A stretch of DNA of 50,028 nt from Crocosphaera sp. (GCF_030064895.1 NZ_JASJEB010000114.1:1-50028); one strand, 5' to 3'. Positions 1 to 9,222 are shown, counted from the stretch's first letter. Numbers and translations are program-made. The notes: a model not told the origin generated them from the sequence alone.

Positions 1-2
1 CC

Positions 3-122
3 GACCTCTGGGTTGTTAATGGCAACATTGATAATCTAAGTTGTCTCGTTGAACAAGGAATCTCTAGTAGTGATACGGAGAGAATCCCCCACTATATTGC
101 TACACAAGCGCGGAGCAATTAG
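3..122 (+). pseudogene. 3' end of an open frame cut by the window edge, possibly the tail of an IS200/IS605 TnpB
   Basis: An open frame enters from the left edge and stops at 120-122, giving 39 residues. It has no recognisable domain by itself. The last codons lie in a long hairpin containing GAATCCCCC. The same string occurs at the right end next to the clear tnpB remnant near 32.3 kb, so this may be the tail of a TnpB-type gene running into the element's right end. The assignment is inference; the bases to the left of the window would decide it. Confidence 0.35.
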
Positions 123-130
123 TGGTGGGA
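84..130 (+). repeat. Bulged long stem-loop, IS200/IS605-type right end or terminator
   Basis: CCCCCACTA-T-ATTGCT pairs with AGCAAT-TAGTGG-T-GGG around a loop of about 12 bases, with single-base bulges. It overlaps the stop codon of the preceding frame. Imperfect hairpins with bulged bases are typical of IS200/IS605 ends. Confidence 0.5.
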
Positions 131-261
131 GTATGTCAAGACACCATATTGCAACAGACTTATACTCTGCGACATTAATTCCCTCTGGTACAACATATTT
201 TTATGTCCCACTAAATTGACTTAATGGAGCAATTACTACATAATCACCTAATCTATTCTGA

Positions 262-546
262 TTATTTTCCACCATAATAAAAAGCAATCTCTTTATCTTT
301 AAGTGGAGGAAACTCTGCGGAGATTAGACGTTGATTAAGTTCTTCAAGAGAAAGATGTTTAGCCCCAATTCTAACAATTCGAGAACGCATAGTATTAGTG
401 ACACCACTACGTTTGCGTTGCCCTTCTAATGCCATAACTTCCTGGTATAGATTTAATTTTTCAGGTGGTATGGGTGTTCCGTCCAAATCAATTCCTTGAG
501 CAATTGCCTTATCAACTGCATCAGCACCAGTGTTAGAAGATTCCAT
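262..546 (-). CDS. Small hypothetical protein, 94 aa
   Basis: This is a 94-residue soluble protein with an ATG start. It is charged, has no signal peptide or membrane segment, and shows no motif I recognise. The central part (about residues 25-75) is predicted helical, and the C-terminus ends in a tyrosine/glycine run (FYYGGK). The upstream sequence has only a weak purine stretch before the ATG. It stands alone between a transposon tail and the glutathione peroxidase gene, so context says nothing about its role. The composition looks like a genuine gene, and I see no overlapping alternative. Confidence 0.6.
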   Translation of the reverse strand: MESSNTGADAVDKAIAQGIDLDGTPIPPEKLNLYQEVMALEGQRKRSGVTNTMRSRIVRIGAKHLSLEELNQRLISAEFPPLKDKEIAFYYGGK

Positions 547-641
547 AAAAAACTCACAAATTATCTGTCAAAACTGACTTAAACTATATCACGAATTAGC
601 TCAATTATTATCAACAATTATCACGGCTTGGTCTTAAGCAG

Positions 642-690
642 GGAATCAGGAAGAAGAGATATTTATCAAAAAATTCTAACTCCTGATTCC
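642..690 (-). terminator. Inverted repeat downstream of glutathione peroxidase gene
   Basis: GGAATCAGGA and TCCTGATTCC form perfect 10-base arms around a loop of about 29 bases, lying 18 bases beyond the peroxidase stop codon on the minus strand. The long loop makes a strong intrinsic terminator uncertain. Confidence 0.4.
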
Positions 691-707
691 TCCATTATAT
701 TTACTTC

Positions 708-1172
708 TTAACCTAATGCTTTCTCAATAGCAGTTTCAAGTTGGGCATCATCAGGAGGAGTAGTTGGTTCAAAACGTTCTACCACTTCACCATCACGACC
801 CACTAAAAACTTACCAAAGTTCCAGCCAATATCTTCACCATCCTTAACTAAGAACTGGTAAAGGGGGCTACGGTTAGACCCATTCACATCTTGTTTTTCC
901 AGTAAAGTAAATTCAACATTATAGTTGCTACTGGCAAACTCTTTAATTTCAGCAGGGGTTCCCGGTTCTTGTTCACCAAACTGATTACAAGGAACAGCAA
1001 CTACCTTAAATCCACGTTCACCATATTTTTTGTCCAGTTGTACCAAACCAGAATATTGAGGGGTTAAACCACATTTACTGGCAACATTAACAAAAAGAAT
1101 CACTTTGTTTTCTAATTCGCCGGCAGGAAGTGGGTTTCCCTCAAGTGTGACAAGATTAGTTGGTAAGGGCAT
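708..1172 (-). CDS. Glutathione peroxidase family protein
   Basis: This is a thioredoxin-fold peroxidase that reduces hydroperoxides. The family signature is complete: NVASKCGLTPQY with the peroxidatic cysteine (cysteine, not selenocysteine), the glutamine in VPCNQFGEQEPG, and the tryptophan/asparagine in GWNFGKF. The 154-residue length is normal for the family. A longer reading from 1238 adds 22 residues with no family match, so the ATG at 1170-1172 (protein starting MPLPTNLV) is chosen. Cyanobacterial members are known to use NADPH or thioredoxin rather than glutathione as donor; which applies here cannot be read from the sequence. It is likely cytosolic, since there is no signal peptide. 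It is monocistronic, with an inverted repeat just downstream. Confidence 0.9.
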   Translation of the reverse strand: MPLPTNLVTLEGNPLPAGELENKVILFVNVASKCGLTPQYSGLVQLDKKYGERGFKVVAVPCNQFGEQEPGTPAEIKEFASSNYNVEFTLLEKQDVNGSNRSPLYQFLVKDGEDIGWNFGKFLVGRDGEVVERFEPTTPPDDAQLETAIEKALG

Positions 1173-1262
1173 AATCGTTAAATAGGTATAAAAGAAAACA
1201 TCGTTCTTTATTATCCTTCTTTTGTGACCCTTAAACAATAATTATTATCAGATAATCGATAA

Positions 1263-2039
1263 TTAACTGTCTCGCTTTAACCAGAGCATAACAATAGTAG
1301 AAACATATTTACGACCTTTACTCAAATAATCCCATAAATTAATGCCCGTTTTACTTTCTCCAGAAGTACGAGGCACACAAATATAAGGTAATTCTTTCAT
1401 CTGATAATCGAGTCTAGCAGCCCGACATAATAAATCAATACAATATTCCCCATAATCTCCTTTGAGGCGAATTTTTTGTAAAACTTCCGACCGTGCAGCA
1501 ACAAAGCCACTTGTATAGTCATGAACTTTGCGACCCAACAATAACATAGCAAAGTTATTAATAATCCAACTTAACATCCGTGCCATCAAACCATGAGCAA
1601 CATCAGTTCCCCCTTTGACCCAACGGGAACCCACTGCAACGTCAGTCTCTCCTTGTCTAATGGCTTCGACCAATTTTGGCACATCTTCAGGGGGCATAGA
1701 TAAATCGCAATCCATCCAAGTGACAATCTTGGCATTATAGGTCTGTATTGCTTCATCAATCCCTCGTTGAATGGCAGAGGTTAAGCCCTTTTCTTCCAGG
1801 CGACGGACTAAAGCAATACCGGACTTAATTTCCTTCTCCCCAGGAGCATAAGGTGCGGATGCAGCCATGTCTGCTACAATCTTCCAGGTTTTATCTGGGG
1901 AATCATCATCAATCACCAAGACGAGATAAGGGGGAGAGACACTAGCCATCAGACGTTCAATTAAGTCGGTGATATTACCACTTTCGTTAAAGGTGGGTAA
2001 AACGGTGCAAACCAGGGCATTATCGTCAACCTTAGACAT
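1263..2039 (-). CDS. Family 2 glycosyltransferase, polyprenyl-phosphate (dolichyl-phosphate mannose synthase-like)
   Basis: This 258-residue GT-A enzyme probably transfers a hexose from a nucleotide sugar to a polyprenyl phosphate. Visible features are the N-terminal nucleotide-binding strand with LVIDDDSPDKTW, the metal-binding DCDLSMPPED, and VGSRWVKGG with the following GFVAAR segment typical of DPM1-like proteins. It has no C-terminal multi-spanning GtrA domain, so it resembles short soluble DPM1. An upstream TTG at 2078 would add 13 residues; the ATG at 2037-2039 (MSKVDDNAL) fits the family N-terminus better. The sugar and acceptor are not determinable from sequence. Neighbouring genes are unrelated, so it is probably transcribed alone. 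Confidence 0.8.
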   Translation of the reverse strand: MSKVDDNALVCTVLPTFNESGNITDLIERLMASVSPPYLVLVIDDDSPDKTWKIVADMAASAPYAPGEKEIKSGIALVRRLEEKGLTSAIQRGIDEAIQTYNAKIVTWMDCDLSMPPEDVPKLVEAIRQGETDVAVGSRWVKGGTDVAHGLMARMLSWIINNFAMLLLGRKVHDYTSGFVAARSEVLQKIRLKGDYGEYCIDLLCRAARLDYQMKELPYICVPRTSGESKTGINLWDYLSKGRKYVSTIVMLWLKRDS

Positions 2040-2130
2040 GGGCGTAGTTTTAGAGAAGGGTATCTTAACATTATTCAAGACACAAAGTATTTTAGCTTAG
2101 AATGGGCAACCCGACTCTGATTTAACCATC

Positions 2131-3669
2131 TTAATAAGTTGAAGTTTCTGTGTCTGTGCCAATTTTAGGCAACATTAAAACATAACGATAGCCGGCTTCT
2201 GGGGAACCTTGAACCACAATTTTACCCCCATGATCTTCAATGAGATGACAACTTAAGAGTAAACCCAATAATTCTTGAGGGTTTTGAGAAGATCGTTCCT
2301 TTTGTTCTTCTGCATAGAGTAATGTTTCCAGGTAAGAAGTGCGCAAGATATAGTCATCTGCTGTTGCCGTAACTGTTTGATTCGTTTCAAGAGAATTGAC
2401 AGAATGATGGGAGTGGGTTAATTTGTTCTGATTCAATAAGGGATGAACATTGACTTGGGGTAAACCATCTCCCAACCAAGGATGAGATAACCAAACCGCG
2501 ATATTCACAGTTTTACTACGACGAGAGATATGAATACGGACTTCTCCTCCTACTTCTCCCGACTCGAGAATACTCATGACCAGGTAATACAAGCTTTGGC
2601 GGACAATTTCTTTATCTAACAGCCATATCCGTTTTCCAGGTTCAACGGAGAGGCGTAACTTTTGTTGTTTTTGATTGACCAGTTCAGCTAAACTGTTAAT
2701 AGTGTTTTGCGCCAGCATTTCGATGTTGACGGGGTTTAATTGTAGTTCACGATCATTCTTGTAGGAAATTCCTAAATTTAGAATCCCCTTGACCAAAGAA
2801 TTCATCTGTTGACCGCTATCGTGGATGATTTTTAAATATTCTTTTTGTTTGAGGTTCAAAGAACCAAATACTTCACCCTGTAAAACGCTCGCCATACCAA
2901 TCACAGAGGTTAAGGGAGTACGAAATTCCCCGGTCAACTGCCGTAATAATTGCAGTTTAATGGTATTGATGGACGATGCAGATCCTGATGATGAACTAGA
3001 CCGAGAACTCTCAGGGGCAGAAAAGTTAGAGGTCATCAGGTTTAAGCATTGATCCTCCTGGAGAGATTGAGTTTTCAGTAGATGATTGCGTTCAAATTCC
3101 CGTAAACACCAACGGGCAGTTATAGAGAGAAATTCTACATCTCTGGCACTAAATTGACGGGGAATTAAATCCATCACTGCTAAGGCTCCCAAACATTGCC
3201 CTTCTGCTGTGATTAAAGGAGTGCCTAAAAAGGCTCGAACCCCGTAATCTTGTACAAGAGAACTGCTGGCAAAAATCTGGTCTTGTAAAGTGTCATAAAT
3301 AACTAAGGGTTGTTGACTATCGACAACGTAGGTACTCAAGGCTTCTTGACGCGCAATTTTGCGTGTTGAGGCTAAATTGTTCATCAGCCCTAATCTTGAT
3401 AGTCCTACGGCTGATTTGAGGCAAAACTGATCTTGAACCATTACGCCTAACAGACAGATGGGAGTTTCTATGAAACGGGCTGCAGTTTGGGTTGCCTCAT
3501 CAAAAATGGGAATGGTTTCGGTATCTAAGAGTCGTAATTGTTTTAATATATTGGCTCTTTTTTGTTCTCGAACGGCTGGACTCAATCCATCTAAACGACA
3601 AAAAAGACGATTAGTTGGGTTGAACATAGGATGAATATTTACCCCTAAATTTACTGCTTGCACTTGCAT
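2131..3669 (-). CDS. GAF-domain protein with degenerate histidine kinase core (pseudo-kinase)
   Basis: This 512-residue protein is cytosolic and has no membrane segment. Residues about 40-195 form a GAF domain (LGVMVQDQFCLKSAVGL, then FLGTPLITAEGQCLGALAVMD). A serine-rich linker follows, then a dimerisation segment and an ATPase-like region. The expected H-box reads LTGEFRTPLTSVIG: the phospho-acceptor histidine is replaced by glycine at residue 247, while the RTPL that follows is kept. The N-box is also unrecognisable (YYLVMSILESGE), and the final G-box is weak (LIEDHGGKIVVQGSPEAGYRYV). It therefore probably cannot autophosphorylate in the normal way and may act as a GAF-ligand-dependent partner or regulator. 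The family origin is clear; the function is inference. An ATG at 3667-3669 follows a GTG one codon earlier. Confidence 0.8.
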   Translation of the reverse strand: MQVQAVNLGVNIHPMFNPTNRLFCRLDGLSPAVREQKRANILKQLRLLDTETIPIFDEATQTAARFIETPICLLGVMVQDQFCLKSAVGLSRLGLMNNLASTRKIARQEALSTYVVDSQQPLVIYDTLQDQIFASSSLVQDYGVRAFLGTPLITAEGQCLGALAVMDLIPRQFSARDVEFLSITARWCLREFERNHLLKTQSLQEDQCLNLMTSNFSAPESSRSSSSSGSASSINTIKLQLLRQLTGEFRTPLTSVIGMASVLQGEVFGSLNLKQKEYLKIIHDSGQQMNSLVKGILNLGISYKNDRELQLNPVNIEMLAQNTINSLAELVNQKQQKLRLSVEPGKRIWLLDKEIVRQSLYYLVMSILESGEVGGEVRIHISRRSKTVNIAVWLSHPWLGDGLPQVNVHPLLNQNKLTHSHHSVNSLETNQTVTATADDYILRTSYLETLLYAEEQKERSSQNPQELLGLLLSCHLIEDHGGKIVVQGSPEAGYRYVLMLPKIGTDTETSTY

Positions 3670-3949
3670 CACAAAATCCCACTGACTTGAGGTTTAGAGA
3701 AATTACAAATAACCGAGTTTATAGGTAAATTAGTGGTTTACCCTTGGTGGTATCTACACGGATATCACCTCTTCTCTAGTTAATTTGCTAATTCTAAAGT
3801 TCCCAAAAATTTCCCTTTCTGAACATAAAGCTCAAATTTTTCTCTAATCTTCTATTTAATTGGTGATATTACCTAAAATCTTGCTGAAAATAGAATGGGA
3901 ACATCAAAGCGATCGTTCCTACCTCAGAATGACATGATCCAAAAAACCA

Positions 3950-4981
3950 CTAGAAAATATAATCCAACAAATAATCCCCCCCAAATCTGACCACATCGGT
4001 AGAGGGAAGTCCGGTGGTTTCTTGAGTGGTTTCTATGGCTTTTTTGGCTTCTTTTTCTTCTAGATGAAAGGTATTGAGGGCGATCGCTTTGACTTTAACG
4101 GGATCGGTTGCACCGCCAACCTTAGCTACTTGTTCGTATAATTCGATCACCTCTGGTAGAGGGGGAATAGCAACCTGGGGGGCGTTATGGATCTGGGTTT
4201 GTCCCACACGATGTACTAAAATTAAATCTGTGGGTTGGCTACCTCTGATCAAAGGTAAGGTGGCTGTTGAGCCTGGATGGAGCAAAGATCCTTGACCTTC
4301 TATCCAAAGAATATCATAGTTTTCTGCTGCTTCTAAGACCATTTTTTCCACTGCCCCGGCAGCAAAATCAACTCTAATCGCATCTAGGGGAATACCCTCT
4401 CCTGCGATCATAATTCCTCCTTGTCCAGTGCCGAGGAATTTTGATTTTAGACCCCGTTTTTGAGCGGCCTCATGACATTCTAAACAGGTGGACATTTTCC
4501 CGACAATCATATCGGTACCAACTGTTAAAATTCGTCTACAACTGAGAGATTGCGCTTTAGCTAGGGCGATCGCTAACCCAGTTGGTTCTTGGCGTATATC
4601 CCAGATCCATTGTTGCGGTTGTAATCTATCAAAATAGGGTGCTAAAGGTGTATGTAACCCATTGACAACGGATAAACCGGCTTTAATTCCTTGTTTAATT
4701 TCTTCTAATAGGCGATCGGATAAAATACCCCCAGAAGGGGCAATACCGATTAATAAGACATCTGGTTTGTAGGCTAAGGCTGTTTGTAAGTCGGCAACTA
4801 TAGGGATATCTTTGGCCATACCTGCTACTTTTTCTAAGGATTGTCCGGCGGTTTGAGCATCGATAATGGCAGCGATGGCAGCTTGTCCGTAGCGTATATA
4901 AGCTAATCCTGTTTTTCCATGACTCCCTTTCACTCCTTCATCAAGTAGAATCGCAACACGATGATTTGCCGTCAGATGCAC
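3950..4981 (-). CDS. DUF1611 family protein (P-loop NTPase-like, DgcN-type)
   Basis: This 343-residue cytosolic protein has an N-terminal Rossmann-like half and a C-terminal half with a P-loop-like motif, VGTDMIVGKMST (near residue 150), followed by GTGQGGIMIAGEG and IEGQGSLLHPG. These match the DUF1611 family. Some members (DgcN) are linked to D-glutamate/N-acyl amino acid metabolism and are often encoded next to a mandelate-racemase-type dipeptide epimerase; no such neighbour is seen here. The start is a GTG: AAGGAG lies about 11 bases upstream, and no in-frame ATG lies near. Function in this organism is not established. Confidence 0.75.
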   Translation of the reverse strand: MHLTANHRVAILLDEGVKGSHGKTGLAYIRYGQAAIAAIIDAQTAGQSLEKVAGMAKDIPIVADLQTALAYKPDVLLIGIAPSGGILSDRLLEEIKQGIKAGLSVVNGLHTPLAPYFDRLQPQQWIWDIRQEPTGLAIALAKAQSLSCRRILTVGTDMIVGKMSTCLECHEAAQKRGLKSKFLGTGQGGIMIAGEGIPLDAIRVDFAAGAVEKMVLEAAENYDILWIEGQGSLLHPGSTATLPLIRGSQPTDLILVHRVGQTQIHNAPQVAIPPLPEVIELYEQVAKVGGATDPVKVKAIALNTFHLEEKEAKKAIETTQETTGLPSTDVVRFGGDYLLDYIF

Positions 4982-5209
4982 AGTTAGTTACTCCTTACAC
5001 AAAACAAATTTTAAGATAGAAATTTTTTATTTTCTACTAATTATTTCTCTGAGTTTATTATATTCTTCCTTTCTCGAAATTTAGCCAAATATTAAGGCTT
5101 TTTTAATCAATGTTTCATTTCTCTATTTGATTTTACTTTTTTTCAACTAAATCCCTCTAGATACTTTATACTAAGTCTTGCTGTCAAACCAATCTTATCT
5201 TTTAGAAGA

Positions 5210-5247
5210 GGCAGGAGGCAGGGGGCAGGGGGCAGGAGGCAGGAGGG
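5210..5247. repeat. Period-7 tandem repeat, unit GGCAGGR
   Basis: Five 7-base units (GGCAGGA or GGCAGGG) plus GGG in a purine-rich run. The same unit recurs at 29043-29072 and 49772-49803. Confidence 0.9.
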
Positions 5248-5393
5248 TTTTCAAGTTTTCAGCTATCAATTTCAACAGGGGGTATCTAAATCGTATTTGG
5301 TATTATCCATTAGGGAATTTCCCCTCTGTACCAACTATATCAGCCTCGGTAGGTAGGATTTATAGGGGTATTCCCATAATGATTAAAGAGTCC

Positions 5394-5421
5394 AAGAAAT
5401 CTTTTATAAAAAAGATTTCTT
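5394..5421 (-). terminator. Perfect 12-bp AT-rich hairpin after the radical SAM gene
   Basis: AAGAAATCTTTT and AAAAGATTTCTT are perfect 12-base arms with a 4-base loop, lying 16 bases beyond the minus-strand stop at 5438. The stem is AT-rich and lacks a separate T-tract, so it may equally protect the 3' end of the mRNA. Confidence 0.6.
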
Positions 5422-5437
5422 AATTTTGATACTGTTG

Positions 5438-7006
5438 TTAAGCGTTGACTTTTTGGCGAATTTGTTGTTTTTCTCTGGTTAAAAATTCTTGTAACTGTTG
5501 TTCAATTTCATTGCGAACAATTTGACGATATTCTATAAAATGTTCGTTGTGAGCGCAGACAGTTAAATAATGTTCCCAAACAGGAGTATTATGTTTAAGA
5601 ATACCAAAGAAATGATGCCAAAATTTCCAACGGGTTTTCCGTTTAAACCCTTGTCGCCAAACAACAATAGCTAAAGCTCGTAAATCAACCCAACTGGGAA
5701 ACTTAAAAGGGGCATGACATTTAGGCGCACCTAACTTTAAGAAACAACGATAAGTTCGGTCTAAGAAAATTTCTGCATCGTATAATGTCCAAAAAGCTTC
5801 TATATATTCTCGAGCAATATCTTCAATAGGACGAGTGGGAACAAAGTTCATTAAGGTACTTTGATTGATATCTAGTTTACTATTATCAACTCTTAGTCTT
5901 CCTTCTTTTTCTAAACGATGCCATAAGGCCGTATGGGGGAGTGCTTGTAACATTCCAAACATAGCTGTAGGAATGGCAGCATTTTCTACAAAGCTAATAA
6001 TACGGGAAGCAGCCCCAATTTTTTCTCCATCAAAACCAATAATAAACCCGGCCATAGGACGCAAACCAGCACGAATTAAAGTATCAATGGTATCAGTTAA
6101 AGAATCACGGGTATTTTGGAACTTTTTAGTTAGTTTTAAACTATCTTCATCGGGGGTTTCAATGCCTAAAAATACAGCATCAAAATTAGATTCTACCATC
6201 AACTCCATCAACTCAGCATCTTGAGCGAGATCAACCGATGCTTCGGTATTAAAACGGAAGGGATATTGATGTTCTTTTTGCCAAACTTTTAATTCTTTGA
6301 GTAATAATTTAACGTTGCGTTTATTGCCAATAAAATTATCATCTACCATAAACACACCCCGTCGCCATCCTAACTCATAAAGATAGTCCAACTCTTTCAG
6401 TAGTTGTGCAGGGGTTTTGGTGCGTGGTTTACGTCCATACAAAACAATAATGTCGCAAAATTCACATTGAAACGGACATCCCCTAGAAAACTGCACGGAC
6501 ATGGAGTCATAAGCGTCTAACTCTAATAAGTCGTACCGAGGAATAGGAGTTAGGGTAACATCTGGTTTTTCTTGGGTGCGGATAGTTGCTTGGGTTTCTC
6601 CTCGCTGCAACGCTTCAACAAACATAGGGAGAGTGATTTCTCCTTCATCTAAAACTAGAAAGTCTGCCCCGGCCTCTCGTACTTCTGAGGGGACTGAGGT
6701 AGCGTAGGGACCCCCTACAACAACACATTTACCCCGTCTTTTCGCTTCTTTTATTTGCGCGATTAAATCTGGTTTTTGGACAATCATGGCCGAAAAAAGC
6801 ACCATTTCGGCCCACTCCCATTCTGCTTCCGTTACCTCTCTAATATTGCGATCGCAGAGTTTAAATTCCCAGGTTTGCGGTAAAATTCCAGCAACGGTAA
6901 TTAGACCCAAAGGTGGTAATAAAACTTTACGATTGACTAACTCCAAGCTTTTGTCATAGGACCAAAAGGTTGGCGGAAATACTGGATAAATAAGTAATAC
7001 TCGCAC
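5438..7006 (-). CDS. B12-binding radical SAM protein (DUF4070-type C-terminus)
   Basis: This 522-residue enzyme has an N-terminal cobalamin-binding-type Rossmann domain (about 1-140: RVLLIYPVFPPTFW, VVVGGPYAT). A radical SAM barrel follows, with the cluster-binding CxxxCxxC in SRGCPFQCEFCDI near residue 182, then FMVDDNFIGN and FLGIETPDEDSL. A C-terminal basic domain is typical of DUF4070 members. The usual DxHxxG B12 loop is absent. Relatives methylate unactivated carbons, for example HpnP on hopanoids, but many cyanobacterial paralogues of unknown substrate share this architecture, so I do not assign a substrate. The start is a GTG directly after TAGGAC; no in-frame ATG lies near. It is probably monocistronic. 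Confidence 0.8.
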   Translation of the reverse strand: MRVLLIYPVFPPTFWSYDKSLELVNRKVLLPPLGLITVAGILPQTWEFKLCDRNIREVTEAEWEWAEMVLFSAMIVQKPDLIAQIKEAKRRGKCVVVGGPYATSVPSEVREAGADFLVLDEGEITLPMFVEALQRGETQATIRTQEKPDVTLTPIPRYDLLELDAYDSMSVQFSRGCPFQCEFCDIIVLYGRKPRTKTPAQLLKELDYLYELGWRRGVFMVDDNFIGNKRNVKLLLKELKVWQKEHQYPFRFNTEASVDLAQDAELMELMVESNFDAVFLGIETPDEDSLKLTKKFQNTRDSLTDTIDTLIRAGLRPMAGFIIGFDGEKIGAASRIISFVENAAIPTAMFGMLQALPHTALWHRLEKEGRLRVDNSKLDINQSTLMNFVPTRPIEDIAREYIEAFWTLYDAEIFLDRTYRCFLKLGAPKCHAPFKFPSWVDLRALAIVVWRQGFKRKTRWKFWHHFFGILKHNTPVWEHYLTVCAHNEHFIEYRQIVRNEIEQQLQEFLTREKQQIRQKVNA

Positions 7007-7059
7007 GTCCTAGCACCCCACAAAAATTATTTTCGTCTTCAATATAACATTCTCAAAGA

Positions 7060-7318
7060 TTAATTTTCCCCGTTGTCTCCTTTTAACCAATTTTCTAAGT
7101 CAGCCATATTGTTAAAATCAAGTAGTGCTTCACCAAGGTTTTCTAATTGTTCTAAAGACAAATTTTCAACGCTTTGATGGACTTCTGGGGATAATTCTCC
7201 TACTCGTTTGGTTAGTTGGCGGAAAATAAGCGATCGTGCTTCTACTTCTTTTCTTTCTTGCTCAATCTCTCGATAAACTCGTGTCTCCTGAATTGTATTC
7301 CTAACATTTCTTCTACCT
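7060..7318 (-). pseudogene. Remnant of a DUF4351-containing Rpn/PD-(D/E)XK-type protein
   Basis: On the minus strand the last 80 or so codons read as the C-terminus of the DUF4351 family: RSLIFRQLTKRVGEL and later LGEALLDFNNMADLENWL, ending at the stop at 7060-7062. Immediately upstream, EVEEMLGI appears in a different frame, so a single-base shift separates two parts of the family sequence. Before that lies a GGATAAT tandem repeat and no further coding match. The gene is therefore 5'-truncated and frameshifted. Full-length relatives carry an N-terminal nuclease/transposase-like domain, which is missing here. Confidence 0.7.
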
Positions 7319-7416
7319 CTAAAAAATGGATAATGGATAATTATTAATTGTCGAAAGAGTTTATAAAAAATTTATTCTCGACGCATAAAAAAAGTTAGCC
7401 AATTCAACAATAAAAC

Positions 7417-9081
7417 TTATATTCCATGACTTTTCCCAATAACCCAATGACGACGAAAAAAGCGAGACAAAGAAGATTCTTCTAAAGATAAATAGATAGG
7501 TCTTCCGTGGGGACAAGTGCGAGGATTACGGGTTTTTTTCCAATTATCTAAAAGTTCTTGCATTTGGTTCATTTCTAATACTATGCCGTTACGAATGGCA
7601 CTGCGACAAGCAACGGCTACCTGTGCGCTTTCTAAGTCTCCTCCTAGACTTAATTCTATCAAAGCATCTGTACAATCTTCTCGATTTTCTAATAATCTAG
7701 GAACATTCCTCACTGCCCAAGTATTGTCCCCAAATGGTTCAATTTCTAAACCAATTCTTTCTAATTGTTCCACTTGTTTAAGAGATAATTGGGTTAAAAT
7801 AATGGCTTGTTGTACAGGAATTAATTGCCATTTGTCTTGTAACTGTTCATATAAAATTCTTTCGTGGGCAATATGTTGTTCTACTAACCATAAACCTTGA
7901 GAATGTTCGGCTACAATGTAAGTTTTATTGACTTGCCCTACCGCTCGCAATTTCATTAATTCTAACTCACTAGCAGTTGAAGGACTAACTTGATAACTTC
8001 CCTTATTTTCTGACGCTTTCAACAACTTTTTAACACGCTGATTTTGTTCTCCTGTAGTAATAGTGATAGGAGATAATTTTAAAGCCTTTTCTATAATTTC
8101 TGTAACTTTTTCTTGCCAAAATTCCAAAGACTGTAAATAAATTTCTGTTTTAGCCGGATGACGATTCCAATCAATTTCTGAGGGTGGTATCATAAGGTGG
8201 CAAAAGGCAACAGGAAAACGTCCTTTGGGTAAAGTTCGACTCAATGCCCCCAATATAGTTTGTTCTAATTGAGGCGATCGCACTACACGGCCATTAACTG
8301 CTATTTTTAACCAGTCCAAACGACCTCGTGAAGTGCGATCAGGCAATCCCAAAACCATCTCTATCTTAGCCTCTTCATTGTTAGGAGTTACTAAAGTATC
8401 ACAGAGAAACTGTAAATCATGAAAATGGACTCGCTTCAATAATTGAGGTAAAATGTGTTGCGAGGTTTTTCCCGTACTGATACTCAACCAAAGTTTATGA
8501 TTGTGGTGAACTTGCCAAGTAATTTGGGGATGAGACAGGGCTAGATTCTCAATTATTCCCTGTATCGCTTTTAATTGCTGCGAGAAGGTTGGTAAACCTT
8601 GACGACGGACAGGAATAGACCCGAACAGGTTAGAAGCTGTCACAATGGTTCCTGGTGCCATTGGGGCGGTTGATTTTTGGATAACTTCCCCTTGCTGATT
8701 ATACTCAACCAACCATCCGTTACTATCATCCGTAGCATGACAACTCTGAATGCTCAATTGACCGACTTGAGCAATACTAAATAAAGCTTCTCCGCGAAAC
8801 CCTAAACTGGTAATTTTCCAGAGATCATCTAAATCAAAAATTTTGCTGGTATGATGTGCCTGAGCGCAATGACGTAAGTTTTCCAGTGACATTCCCCTCC
8901 CATTATCAGTCACCATCACTTGCCAAAGTTCAGGGAACACTGAAATGGTTAAACGGGTAGCTTGTGCGTCAATGGCATTTTCAACCAATTCACGAACTAC
9001 AGCAGCTAAGGAGTCAATTACCTCTCCGGCTGCGATTAAATTAACAATCTCAGGGGAAAGAAGTTGAATGGGGGGCGACAT
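7417..9081 (-). CDS. mutL: DNA mismatch repair protein MutL
   Basis: MutL links mismatch recognition to strand processing. The N-terminal GHKL ATPase is complete: VRELVENAIDAQA (with E and N of motif I), VTDNGRGM (DxGxG) and TSLGFRGEALFSIA. The transducer domain runs to about residue 320, followed by a short linker and the C-terminal dimerisation/endonuclease domain. The endonuclease motif is present in variant form: VEQHIAHERILYEQ, with glutamate where many homologues have the aspartate of DQHA(x)2E(x)4E. CPHGRP near the end is the second metal-site motif. The organism is thus of the nicking-MutL type rather than the MutH type. At 554 residues it is within the family range with a short linker. 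ATG start; no adjacent mutS. Confidence 0.95.
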   Translation of the reverse strand: MSPPIQLLSPEIVNLIAAGEVIDSLAAVVRELVENAIDAQATRLTISVFPELWQVMVTDNGRGMSLENLRHCAQAHHTSKIFDLDDLWKITSLGFRGEALFSIAQVGQLSIQSCHATDDSNGWLVEYNQQGEVIQKSTAPMAPGTIVTASNLFGSIPVRRQGLPTFSQQLKAIQGIIENLALSHPQITWQVHHNHKLWLSISTGKTSQHILPQLLKRVHFHDLQFLCDTLVTPNNEEAKIEMVLGLPDRTSRGRLDWLKIAVNGRVVRSPQLEQTILGALSRTLPKGRFPVAFCHLMIPPSEIDWNRHPAKTEIYLQSLEFWQEKVTEIIEKALKLSPITITTGEQNQRVKKLLKASENKGSYQVSPSTASELELMKLRAVGQVNKTYIVAEHSQGLWLVEQHIAHERILYEQLQDKWQLIPVQQAIILTQLSLKQVEQLERIGLEIEPFGDNTWAVRNVPRLLENREDCTDALIELSLGGDLESAQVAVACRSAIRNGIVLEMNQMQELLDNWKKTRNPRTCPHGRPIYLSLEESSLSRFFRRHWVIGKSHGI

Positions 9082-9222
9082 AAAGGGAAAATATGATTCC
9101 TCGGATTTATGATCTTACTGCATTGTCCACTTTTTTCCAGTGAACCAATGTTTGAGATGTCCCCCCACTTCCACATCATTCAGGGATTGTGTCACAAAGA
9201 AATCCCTATGTTTCGGAACCAT

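Larger units (their letters stand above)
4982..5437. other. Intergenic region with a period-7 repeat and a terminator hairpin
   Basis: No convincing gene is present. The region is the leader of the DUF1611 gene on one side and the terminator of the radical SAM gene on the other. An 81-codon open frame at 5178 runs straight through a GGCAGGA tandem repeat and is judged non-coding. Confidence 0.7.

Noticed and set aside
5178-5423. Plus-strand open frame of 81 codons
   Set aside because: It runs through a period-7 GGCAGGR array and a terminator hairpin and has no protein-like pattern.
5438-7006. Calling the radical SAM protein hopanoid C2-methylase HpnP
   Set aside because: The architecture fits, but many cyanobacterial paralogues share it, and no hopanoid gene is in the window; a phylogeny would be needed.
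6985-7060. A cobalamin riboswitch before the B12-binding radical SAM gene
   Set aside because: The gap upstream of the gene is only about 50 bases to the DUF4351 remnant, and no B12-box-like sequence is visible.
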